Source of the DNA: Pedobacter metabolipauper
GTDB taxonomy: Bacteria; Bacteroidota; Bacteroidia; Sphingobacteriales; Sphingobacteriaceae
Assembly: GCF_004362715.1 (NCBI RefSeq)
Contig: NZ_SNYC01000007.1
Location: forward strand, 62,001 to 126,000
Reading direction: 5' to 3'
Length of the DNA stretch: 64,000 nt
Shown in pieces: positions 1-7,578 of this stretch (its first letter is position 1; each line of letters begins with the position of its first letter). A model generated the notes under the pieces. It was not told the DNA's origin. It was given only the letters and a program-made list of their open reading frames with translations, and did no database searches. The position numbers were made by a program, and so were the translations under genes.

Positions 1-483
1 GAAACGGACACCAACGTCCTGAACATCAAATATCATAAGGTCTACATCAGAAAGATCTTCTGTAGTTGGTGTAGCGTGTTTGCCGTATAAAGAAATGGCT
101 TTGATGCCTGTTTTGGTATCGACAGCATCGTCTACATGCGCCCCATTACTGGCATCGCCCCTAAAGCCATGTTCCGGGCCAAAGATCTTAACAATGTTAA
201 CACCCCGTTTTAAAAGACTGTCCACAGCGGTTTCTTTTCCAATAATAGAAGTTGGGTTAACCACCATACCAACGCGCTTTCCTTTCAGGTAAGGCAGGTA
301 TTTCTCGGTTTGTTCTGCACCTGTTAGTAATTTTACTGCTTTGGGCGGATCAATGGCCTCAACATTTACCTGGTTAGGTTTAGGCACTGCCGGGTTAAAT
401 GTGACTTTGGCAGGGGTGCTGCAAGAACTAACGGAAGCAGCAATCAGGATTGTATTGATCAGGTGAATGGCGGATGACAGCAT
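1..483 (-). CDS. namZ: NamZ-family (DUF1343) exo-beta-N-acetylmuramidase lipoprotein, 3' end outside window
   Basis: Only the N-terminal 161 residues are in the window; the gene runs off base 1. The start at 483 gives a hydrophobic leader ending in the lipobox VSSC with Cys21, so this should be a lipoprotein. A Rossmann-like segment follows, with GMVVNPTS near residues 72-79, the family signature GPEHGFRGDA at 102-111, and FDVQDVGVRF at the truncated end. These are typical of DUF1343 proteins, which include NamZ (GH171), an enzyme that removes terminal N-acetylmuramic acid from peptidoglycan fragments. A role in muropeptide recycling in the periplasm is inferred from the family. A hairpin at 503-535 separates it from the upstream peptidase gene on the same strand. 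Confidence 0.82.
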   Translation of the reverse strand, partial: MLSSAIHLINTILIAASVSSCSTPAKVTFNPAVPKPNQVNVEAIDPPKAVKLLTGAEQTEKYLPYLKGKRVGMVVNPTSIIGKETAVDSLLKRGVNIVKIFGPEHGFRGDASNGAHVDDAVDTKTGIKAISLYGKHATPTTEDLSDVDLMIFDVQDVGVRF

Positions 484-502
484 ATTTTTCAAAGTATATA
501 AA

Positions 503-535
503 ATAAAGGTAACAAAAAATGCTTGTTACCTTTAT
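503..535 (-). terminator. 13-bp hairpin terminator after the metallopeptidase gene
   Basis: Perfect inverted repeat: arms 503-515 and 523-535, loop of 7 nt. It starts 14 nt past the stop of the minus-strand peptidase gene and a T-rich stretch follows on that strand. It separates this gene from the namZ-like gene. Confidence 0.7.
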
Positions 536-548
536 ATGCAATCGGGGT

Positions 549-1955
549 TTATTGAAGAACACGCCACTCACTAAGCTGCAGATCAACACTACCGTTGTTT
601 GCTGTAATGTACAGGCGATAGTATTTGTAAGCTGTGGTATTGGTGAAACTGTATTTTTTAGTTTGGTTTCTGCTGGCAAACGCCTCATTGCTCCTGATGT
701 CCAGCTGTGTAAAGTTTGTACCATCATTTGAGGCCATAATTTTAAAGTTCTTAGGGTCTCTGTCTATCGCATCATTCCCGGAGGTAATGGTATACCCTTT
801 GATAACCTGTGCGGTTGGAAAGTTTAACATGGCGTAAAAACTGGTTGGGTAGGCGCCCAGAAAAAACTTGGTATTATAATAGCTGTCTGTCAATTTTGAT
901 GATCCTTCAGCAGCACCAGATCCATTGGTATTTTCATTGCTTACAGTTAACGCTGCGGTTGAAGTAATATCTTTGGTGTAGGTTACGCCTGAAAAGGTAG
1001 AACGCGCTGTAGTTAACTGGGTAGTCCAGTTGTTGCCCTGCTCATCCAGTGTACCAAAGGCAGTTAGTGCCAATGGCTTAAGGTCTATTCCGGTAGCGCC
1101 GCTCCAAAAGTGTACAAATTCTCCCATGTTCATGCCGCGGGTATAGGTACTGATATTGGCAATACCGTTATTGACGGTCTGTTTTGGGAAATGTACGGAA
1201 AGCAAGGTAAAGAAATTGTTTAAAGAAGCCTGGTTTCCCTGTTGTGTATAGATTGGGTAGAACCAGTCCTTAAACCAATGGGTATTGGCGCGCGGATAGC
1301 TGTCTGATCCGTTAATAACGAGATTATACCAGCGCTGTGCATCGGCAGTTCTGCCCAAGCCTACATAGACATCATAATTGTAAAGCTCCATCCATTTGCT
1401 GTCATGCCAAATACCAAATGCCGGAGATCCTTTTACATTCTTTGAAGCACCTTCAACAATATGTCCAACCTCATGCGTACTCAGATCCAGGTCATTGCCT
1501 GTTCCGGAGGTCCATGCCGTAGTGCTGGATGATCCGCAATCGATCACGTTTCTATAATCGTGACCGCCGTCAAAATAGGTACTTGGGTGTCCGCCGCTGT
1601 ATTTAGCGGTGTGGAAGATGGCATACAGCCGGGAGTCAGTTCCAAAAGAACCGTATTTAAGCTTGGTGTAGTTCCATACCTGGGCCAGAAAGGTGTTGGG
1701 CCAGGTCACTGTAGCGGCCACGTCATTGTCATGATAGACTACTACGCTGGTGTCAAAATACTTCCGCTGCAGCAATTGGTTGTGTTCAAACCAGTGTTCC
1801 TGCCAGGTGAGGGGCGGATCGGCAAGGACTTGTACGTCTGATTTAGCATCAGGCTTTCCGTAAAGTTCGTCCTGGGTTTTAACTTCGCTTTTTTTACAGG
1901 CTATGCCCAGGGCAAGGAGCAAAGCAGTGGCAATCAATAATGGTTTTTGGTTCAT
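549..1955 (-). CDS. Putative zinc metallopeptidase lipoprotein with C-terminal F5/8 type C (discoidin-like) domain
   Basis: 468 residues. The leader ends LGIAC, with Cys20 the likely lipidation site. The zinc-binding signature HEVGH lies at residues 161-165 (HEVGHIVEGA), inside a central catalytic region. I could not place the third metal ligand with certainty. The last ~130 residues have the pattern of an F5/8 type C/discoidin carbohydrate-binding domain, ending SEWRVLQ. The likely role is a cell-surface or periplasmic peptidase that binds glycans or glycoproteins. It is a single gene, with a terminator at 503-535 and a 550-bp upstream region that contains palindromes. The exact peptidase family is not recognised; the HExxH call is firm, the substrate unknown. 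Confidence 0.75.
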   Translation of the reverse strand: MNQKPLLIATALLLALGIACKKSEVKTQDELYGKPDAKSDVQVLADPPLTWQEHWFEHNQLLQRKYFDTSVVVYHDNDVAATVTWPNTFLAQVWNYTKLKYGSFGTDSRLYAIFHTAKYSGGHPSTYFDGGHDYRNVIDCGSSSTTAWTSGTGNDLDLSTHEVGHIVEGASKNVKGSPAFGIWHDSKWMELYNYDVYVGLGRTADAQRWYNLVINGSDSYPRANTHWFKDWFYPIYTQQGNQASLNNFFTLLSVHFPKQTVNNGIANISTYTRGMNMGEFVHFWSGATGIDLKPLALTAFGTLDEQGNNWTTQLTTARSTFSGVTYTKDITSTAALTVSNENTNGSGAAEGSSKLTDSYYNTKFFLGAYPTSFYAMLNFPTAQVIKGYTITSGNDAIDRDPKNFKIMASNDGTNFTQLDIRSNEAFASRNQTKKYSFTNTTAYKYYRLYITANNGSVDLQLSEWRVLQ

Positions 1956-2505
1956 AATAGGGGATTTTTAGGTGAGTTAATTGATTTATTTCATACGGTT
2001 ATTTTAAGAGAAGAATTTGGTTAATTAGGATCAGACACATTAAACAGGCAGCAGCTTATTACTTAAAACGTTTTAGCAAAACACGTTTAAAAAACCATTA
2101 TTAAATAATGGTCGTTATTGCAACTGCCTTTAATTCAGTGAATAAGAGCGGTGATCAATAGATACAAGGTAAAGTTTTAATATTTGTAATATTACAATGT
2201 AATCGGAATGTTACGAAATCAGCTTACCTCACATCTTTTTAATCACGTGTAGCCCTGATCAAATCGCATGATAGGGCTTTTCACTTAAGGTGAAGTTTTT
2301 ATTCTAACCGTTTTGTTAAATTAGTTATGCCGTTTGGCTTTAACTTCCAGAAGCTGCTGAGTTGTATTAAACTACAAAAGATCAATGGGTGCCTGTTGAC
2401 CGCTTTTAGTCACGTTATTTGAATTTAAAATCAGATTATAAATTTAAAGTTGCATTTTTACATTTTTGCCGGTTACAATGATCACCATACGTTGAGTAAA
2501 GCATA
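1956..2505. other. 550-bp intergenic region with several palindromes and no gene seen
   Basis: Lies between the divergent peptidase and permease genes. I see no convincing ORF. It holds a LacI-operator-like palindrome AAAACGTTTT (2065-2074), an inverted repeat ACCATTATT/AATAATGGT (2094-2112), the 14-bp palindrome TTGTAATATTACAA (2184-2197), and two adjacent hairpins (2251-2278 and 2280-2294), each followed by T residues. Confidence 0.6.
2251..2281 (+). terminator. Orphan terminator-like hairpin
   Basis: AGCCCT (2251-2256) pairs with AGGGCT (2273-2278). A second segment, ATCA/TGAT, continues the stem after a one-base bulge, and TTTT follows. No gene ends upstream on this strand, so it may end a small RNA or an antisense transcript. 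A second, weaker hairpin (TTCAC/GTGAA, 2280-2294) follows directly. Confidence 0.4.
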
Positions 2506-3726
2506 TTGAATACAGAATATTTTATAGCGGGGCGGATAGCCATTAAGTCTGAGCGTACGTTCTCTAAGCTGATCGTTCGCATTGCTATAGCTGGGGTAAT
2601 GCTTAGTCTGGCGGTGATGATGTTATCTGTTGCCATTATTAAAGGATTTAAAACGGAGATCCAGGAGAAAGTAAGAGGCTTCATTGGCGATGTAAGGATC
2701 TTTAAATACGATCTCAATAATTCTTTTGAATTATCGCCATTTACGCCGGATACCGGAACGATCAAGAGCCTTAAGAATAACCCGGAGGTTGTTTACTATC
2801 AGCCCTATGCAACCAAGCCGGCAATTATATCGGCAAATGATGAAGTTGAGGGCATAAACTTTAAAGGTATTGACGCTACCTTCAATTGGGATTATATCAA
2901 AAGGCACCTGGTAAGCGGTACGGTGCTTAATTTTGCAGACAGCGCAAAAGCGATGCAGCAGATCATGATCTCTCAGTATACTGCCAACCGCTTAAAACTT
3001 AAGACAGGCGATGATTTTATCATGCATTTCGTTCAGGGTCGTCCGCGCCCGCGAAAACTTAAGATAGTCGGCATTTATAGTATCGGGGTTGAAGAAATAG
3101 ATAAGAGTTTTGTTGTTGGTGATATCAATCTGATCCGGCGCTTAAACAATTGGAAACCTGACCAGATTGGCGGAATAGAAGTACGTGTAAAAGATTTCTC
3201 TAAATTAAAGGAAACATCAACTACAATCTACTCCTCCCTGGAGCTGCGGTTAAAATCGGAGTCTGTTGAAGAATACTTTCCGGCAATTTTTACCTGGCTG
3301 TCCCTTCTGGATGTTAACACCAAGGTATTGCTTGTTTTAATGATGGCCGTTGGAGTCATTAACATGATCACTGCATTGCTGATCATGATCCTTGAACGTA
3401 CGAATATGATTGGGATGCTTAAGGCTTTCGGTATGACCGATCTGAGTATTATGAAGATCTTTCTTTACAATTCCATTTACCTGGTTGGACTGGGCTTGCT
3501 TTTAGGTAACCTGCTGGGATTGGGCATTGCCTTTTTACAGACCTGCACACATATATTTAAGCTGGACCAAACGTCATATTATTTGTCCTATGTGCCCATG
3601 GAAATCCATTTTACGGATGTATTGCTGTTAAATGTTTCAACGGTACTTATCTGCTTTATCGTGCTTATTTTGCCGTCATTGCTGATCAGCAAAATAAGCC
3701 CGTTAAAAGCAATCCGGTTTAAATAG
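2506..3726 (+). CDS. FtsX/LolE-like ABC transporter permease
   Basis: 406 residues, TTG start at 2506; no in-frame ATG is better placed before the first membrane helix. Topology fits the MacB/LolE permease fold: one N-terminal helix (about 22-45), a ~210-residue periplasmic domain, then three C-terminal helices. The segment after the second helix (about residues 280-300, ending ERTNMIGMLKAFGMTD) is typical of the FtsX domain. LolC/E homologues extract lipoproteins from the inner membrane, a role inferred from the family. No ATPase gene lies next to it, so the partner ATPase must be encoded elsewhere. Confidence 0.82.
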   Translation: MNTEYFIAGRIAIKSERTFSKLIVRIAIAGVMLSLAVMMLSVAIIKGFKTEIQEKVRGFIGDVRIFKYDLNNSFELSPFTPDTGTIKSLKNNPEVVYYQPYATKPAIISANDEVEGINFKGIDATFNWDYIKRHLVSGTVLNFADSAKAMQQIMISQYTANRLKLKTGDDFIMHFVQGRPRPRKLKIVGIYSIGVEEIDKSFVVGDINLIRRLNNWKPDQIGGIEVRVKDFSKLKETSTTIYSSLELRLKSESVEEYFPAIFTWLSLLDVNTKVLLVLMMAVGVINMITALLIMILERTNMIGMLKAFGMTDLSIMKIFLYNSIYLVGLGLLLGNLLGLGIAFLQTCTHIFKLDQTSYYLSYVPMEIHFTDVLLLNVSTVLICFIVLILPSLLISKISPLKAIRFK

Positions 3727-3737
3727 ACCGGGTTTTT

Positions 3738-6146
3738 CTATTTTGTATTCTTCACGTATTTATCCAGCCAGGTGTTCATTTCCCAAAGCATGTGAAGCAG
3801 GTTTTCTTTTCCGCTATAGCTGTGTGATTCGTAGGGAAGGAACACAAAACGTGTAGTTCCGCCAAAACCCTTAATGGCATTAAATAACCGTTCACTATTG
3901 ATCGGAAAAGTACCCGGGTTGTTGTCGGAGTCTCCGTGGATCAAAAGGATTGGTGTTTTAATTTTATCAGCATAGCTGAAAGGGCTCATTTCATAATACA
4001 GTTGAGGGGCGTCCCAATAGGTACGTTCTTCATTCTGAAAACCAAAAGGAGTAAGTGTACGGTTATAGGCACCGCTGCGTGCCAGTCCGGCTTTAAAAAG
4101 ATTGGTGTGTGCCAGTAAGTTGGCAGTCATAAAGGCGCCGTAACTATGTCCGCCAACAGCAACGCGGTTCCTGTCGCCAACACCAAGATCAGAAAGTTTA
4201 TTGATTGCTGCTTCAGCGTTTAGTTTTAACTGCTCAACAAAAGTATCGTTTGGTTTTTTACCATCCCTGGCTACGATAGGCATCTCTGCATTGTCAAGAA
4301 CGGCATATCCCTGGGTTACCCAAAAGATAGGTGATGCCCAGCTGATGGTTGTAAAGCGGTCTTTTGAGCCTCTTATTTGCGCGGCATCTGCAGCAGAGTT
4401 GAATTCGCGCGGGTATGCCCAGATCAGTACCGGCAGTAGTCCGTCTTTGGCTTTGTCATACCCTTTTGGCAGGTAAAGATCACCGGTAAGATCTACACCA
4501 TCTGCACGTTTATAGGTAATCTTTTCCTTGCTTACACCTTCCAGCTGCGGATATGGGTTGCTGAAATTGGTAATTGGCTGATCTGCGATACGAAGCATCA
4601 AATTTTTAATCAGGTAGTTTGGAACATTCTTTTGAGATTCCTTACGGGTTAGCAATACCAATTTGCTGGCATCCAATACATCAGAAACTACTTCATAAGT
4701 TCCCGGAGTGCTTCTCCAGATAATCTCATTCTTTTTCGTTCCAAGATCAAACTTAGCCAGGAAAGGCAGGTCGCCTTTATCCGAAGATCCTGTTGGATTG
4801 TTCATTAAAAGTTTGGTTCCATTATCCAAAACCTGGATTACCTGGCGGCCATATTTATTCTTAGTCGTTACCGGGCTTCCAGGGTCACTGTAGGCATCCG
4901 TTTGATTGCGTTCGTATAAAGTCTCCAAAGCGCCAGTTGAAGGATTGTAGCGGCTTACCTTTACGGTTTGCTTACTTCTCAATCCTTCTTGGACCAGTGC
5001 TAGTGTAGCATCGCCCCAGGAAGTACCGCGATAACGGGTTTGGGTTTTAAAAAGTTCTTTGCCTGCTCCGCTAAATGGCGCACTTAAAGCATAAACGGCA
5101 TCGTGGAAATCAACTTTAGTTTTAATCAGTCCGCTGTCAAGGGGTTTTGCCCAAACTACGGTTGCGGGTTCATCATCACGCCAGTCGAAACCACGGGGAA
5201 CATTCTGGGTATTGTCATATCCGGAGGGCGTGCCTTCAGTAGAAGGCAGTTCAGCCAAAACCTTTACCGGTTTACCTGTCAGATCTGTGATGGTTAAAGT
5301 TGATGGAAAGCCGCCAGAAGTAACCAGGTAAGAAAATGGTTTTCTAATGGTCCTGATCATTAAATAGTTCTTATCTGGGGATGGAATTACGCTGGTATAA
5401 ATGGCGGGTTTTGCAATTGGGGTTTCTACGCCTCCTTTATTGCTCACCAGCTGCGCAGTGGCAAAGAAATCAAAGAGCTGCTCATCATACGGAGATTTAA
5501 TTAAATCCTGGTAGGTAACGCTGGGGGCCGCTTTACCTAGGTTTTGCTGTACAGTTGGTCCTTTAGGCATGAGTGGTTTTGGCGGTGCAGCGCTCGCCGG
5601 TTTGGTTACTACCCGATATAGAAGGGTGCTGTTGTCGAGCCAGGTAACCCCAGATCCTAAAACTACGTTTAAAAACTGTTTATTGATCCTGGTGGCTTTT
5701 TGTGTGGCCACATCAATCAGGTAAAGGTCTACACCTTTCTGCGTGGTATTTGTAAAGGAAATCTTTTTATCATCCGGACTCCAGCTGATGCTTCCGGCAT
5801 AAAGAGGAACAGGCAATCCGGTTACTGGTATGGTTTTGCCTGTTTTAATGTTCTTAAGGCTAAAATTGTTGATATAGATCTGTCTGCTCGGAGAATAATT
5901 GTTTGGGTTAATTCTCAGTCCGGCTATCCGGTATTCGGGCATGGCCAGTTCTTCCACAGAAGGGTATGAGTTGCGTTCACTAAAAAGTGCCCATTCGGCT
6001 TTACCGTCAATGCTGACAGCAGGAGTAGGCTTTGCCAGAAGCAGATCTGACATGGCCTTGGGTGGTACCTGGTAATCTATGGCATCTTGTGCAAAGACAT
6101 TAAAGGTACCGGTTATAAGAAAAAGGTTTAGGATCAGTTTTTTCAT
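3738..6146 (-). CDS. S9 family serine peptidase, glutamyl-endopeptidase-like (S9D type)
   Basis: 802 residues with a signal peptide (cleavage near residue 19, NVFAQ). The N-terminal ~500 residues form the beta-propeller-like half. The C-terminal alpha/beta-hydrolase holds GGHSYGAF with nucleophile Ser668, an acidic residue in HGDSD (about 739-741) and His775 in YESHSYSG. PFGFQNEERTYW after the nucleophile is typical of the chloroplast glutamyl endopeptidase group. It should act on oligopeptides in the periplasm or outside the cell. It is monocistronic and convergent with the permease gene, 11 bp away. Confidence 0.88.
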   Translation of the reverse strand: MKKLILNLFLITGTFNVFAQDAIDYQVPPKAMSDLLLAKPTPAVSIDGKAEWALFSERNSYPSVEELAMPEYRIAGLRINPNNYSPSRQIYINNFSLKNIKTGKTIPVTGLPVPLYAGSISWSPDDKKISFTNTTQKGVDLYLIDVATQKATRINKQFLNVVLGSGVTWLDNSTLLYRVVTKPASAAPPKPLMPKGPTVQQNLGKAAPSVTYQDLIKSPYDEQLFDFFATAQLVSNKGGVETPIAKPAIYTSVIPSPDKNYLMIRTIRKPFSYLVTSGGFPSTLTITDLTGKPVKVLAELPSTEGTPSGYDNTQNVPRGFDWRDDEPATVVWAKPLDSGLIKTKVDFHDAVYALSAPFSGAGKELFKTQTRYRGTSWGDATLALVQEGLRSKQTVKVSRYNPSTGALETLYERNQTDAYSDPGSPVTTKNKYGRQVIQVLDNGTKLLMNNPTGSSDKGDLPFLAKFDLGTKKNEIIWRSTPGTYEVVSDVLDASKLVLLTRKESQKNVPNYLIKNLMLRIADQPITNFSNPYPQLEGVSKEKITYKRADGVDLTGDLYLPKGYDKAKDGLLPVLIWAYPREFNSAADAAQIRGSKDRFTTISWASPIFWVTQGYAVLDNAEMPIVARDGKKPNDTFVEQLKLNAEAAINKLSDLGVGDRNRVAVGGHSYGAFMTANLLAHTNLFKAGLARSGAYNRTLTPFGFQNEERTYWDAPQLYYEMSPFSYADKIKTPILLIHGDSDNNPGTFPINSERLFNAIKGFGGTTRFVFLPYESHSYSGKENLLHMLWEMNTWLDKYVKNTK

Positions 6147-6218
6147 AAAGAATTGGGTTAATGTTGATTTATGCCAATGACTAGTTCAATAAACTTACGG
6201 AATGTTTGTCCTAATGAA

Positions 6219-6254
6219 AATTAGTTTGTATCAAAATGTTGATACAAACTAATT
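6219..6254. repeat. 15-bp perfect inverted repeat
   Basis: Arms 6219-6233 and 6240-6254 are exactly complementary (AATTAGTTTGTATCA and its complement) with a 6-nt loop. It lies between the start of the S9D peptidase gene and the Rpn-type gene, which point away from each other, so it is not at a gene end. It may be an operator, an RNA hairpin in a leader, or a mobile palindromic remnant. Confidence 0.6.
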
Positions 6255-6268
6255 CTTTGTTGAAGATT

Positions 6269-6318
6269 AATAGCCCCATAGGGAAGTCTCAATCCTCTTA
6301 ATTAGGAGTGCCGCTATT
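6269..6318 (+). other. Possible three-way-junction RNA structure upstream of the Rpn gene
   Basis: AATAGC (6269-6274) pairs with GCTATT (6313-6318). Between them sit a CCC-ATA-GGG hairpin (6275-6283) and a CTCTT/AGGAG hairpin (about 6295-6308). I predicted this by eye only; it needs a folding calculation and relatives showing compensatory changes. Confidence 0.25.
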
Positions 6319-6446
6319 TGCAGTAAATTTAATTTGGAAGCAGGGGTTTACAAAGGCTGCTAATTGCTTGATAGAACCTTCAAAAAATAGTTTTTTGAAA
6401 ATTTGGTTTCCTGGTTCAATACTGCCTAATGTTGCATGGTAAGTAT

Positions 6447-7316
6447 ATGAAAAAACAGCTTAATCTTCCTGCGCCATTGATCCCGGAATACATTGATCCG
6501 TATTCAGATTTTGGCTTTAAGCACTATTTTGGAAACAAGGATTTGCTGATCGATTTTCTGAACAGCATTTTTAAGGGACATAAAGTGATCCGGAGTTTGG
6601 AGTATGGTAATTTGGAGCACCGCGGTCCGAAGCATGCCTATCGAAAAACCTTATTTGACCTATATTGCACAGGAGAAAATGGAGAGAAATTTATTGTCGA
6701 AATGCAAAAGGCAAAGCCCCTGTATTTTAAAGACCGCAGCATCTTTTACACTGCTGCACTTATTCAGGAACAGGGGATCTCGGTGAAATCTGGCTGGGAT
6801 TACTTGCTTACAGAGGTTTATTTGGTTGCGGTCATGGATTTTTGTTTTGATGATACTCCCAAAGACCGTTACTTTCATCACATCATGCTGATGGATACTT
6901 ATACGAAGAAACCATTTTATTCGAAGCTGGCATATATCTTTATTGAGATGCCAAAGTTCAGAAAGCGAATACATGAACTGAAGACCTTGCAGGATAAATG
7001 GTTATTTATGTTAAATAATTTAAACGCAATGGATCAAATTCCCGTATCCCTTATGAATAGAGAAGAATTCGTTAAATTATATACCATTGCCAAAATTGGC
7101 AGCTTAAATCAAAATGAAATGACTGAATATCAAAGGCGCCTGAAAGTTGAGCGCGATAATTTTAGTATTGGAGAAGCGTATAAGCTTGAAGGAAAATTGG
7201 AAGGCAGGCTTGAAGGTAAAATTGAGATCGCTTCAAAATTAAAAGCTGAAGGAATGACCATTACTAAGATCGCTCAAATAACTGGATTTTCTGTTTCGAA
7301 AATTAGTGATCTTTAA
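6447..7316 (+). CDS. Rpn family PD-(D/E)XK nuclease / putative transposase
   Basis: 289 residues from ATG 6447 (an in-frame ATG at 6429 would add 6). The N-terminus YIDPYSDFGFKHYFGN is the family hallmark. The catalytic core is FDLY with Asp71 followed by EMQ with Glu85 and Gln87, a D-x13-ExQ form of PD-(D/E)XK. The C-terminus has the repeated motif LEGKLEGRLEGK and a short helix-turn-helix-like tail. Rpn (RpnA-E) proteins in E. coli are DNA endonucleases that promote RecA-independent recombination, and the LEGK-rich tail and paralogy are typical of this expanding family. The last 226 bp are repeated just downstream. Confidence 0.88.
   Translation: MKKQLNLPAPLIPEYIDPYSDFGFKHYFGNKDLLIDFLNSIFKGHKVIRSLEYGNLEHRGPKHAYRKTLFDLYCTGENGEKFIVEMQKAKPLYFKDRSIFYTAALIQEQGISVKSGWDYLLTEVYLVAVMDFCFDDTPKDRYFHHIMLMDTYTKKPFYSKLAYIFIEMPKFRKRIHELKTLQDKWLFMLNNLNAMDQIPVSLMNREEFVKLYTIAKIGSLNQNEMTEYQRRLKVERDNFSIGEAYKLEGKLEGRLEGKIEIASKLKAEGMTITKIAQITGFSVSKISDL
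7091..7316 (+). repeat. Copy 1 of a 226-bp duplicated segment (3' end of the Rpn gene)
   Basis: Direct repeat with 7342-7567, offset 251 bp. The first 136 bp are identical and the last 90 bp hold 7 substitutions. This copy is the intact 3' part of the Rpn gene. Confidence 0.95.
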
Positions 7317-7341
7317 TAGAGGATCGTTAGGTACTATGACT

Positions 7342-7567
7342 CAAAATTGGCAGCTTAAATCAAAATGAAATGACTGAATATCAAAGGCGCCTGAAAGTTG
7401 AGCGCGATAATTTTAGTATTGGAGAAGCGTATAAGCTTGAAGGAAAATTGGAAGGCAGGCTTGAAGGTAAAATTGAGGTCGCTTCAAAATTAAAAGCTGA
7501 AGGAATGGCCATTACTAAGATCGCTCAAATAACCGGACTTTCTGTTTCAAAAATTAATGATCTGTAA
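7342..7567 (+). pseudogene. Duplicated C-terminal fragment of an Rpn-type gene
   Basis: Second copy of the 226-bp repeat, 25 bp after the parent stop codon. It keeps the reading frame to its own stop at 7565-7567 and could be read from ATG 7370 (65 residues), but it lacks the whole nuclease domain. All 7 differences from copy 1 lie after 7477. Four change an amino acid conservatively and three are silent, with no stop or frameshift. That suggests the 3' part comes from a functional paralogue rather than from decay. It is probably a remnant of recombination within the Rpn family; a tail-only protein is possible but unsupported. Confidence 0.85.
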
Positions 7568-7578
7568 ATGAAGAATAA

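Noticed and set aside
2065..2074. Definite LacI-family operator
   Set aside because: A 10-bp palindrome alone is common in AT-rich DNA; no LacI gene nearby, kept only as a possible site.
6146..6428. Riboswitch
   Set aside because: The structures do not match any riboswitch class I know and there is no matching metabolic gene downstream.
7370..7567. Separate functional 65-residue gene
   Set aside because: It is a copy of the C-terminus of the Rpn gene without nuclease domain or an own promoter; treated as a fragment.
6447..7567. Insertion sequence
   Set aside because: No terminal inverted repeats or target duplications flank the Rpn gene; the family is transposase-related but is usually an isolated gene.
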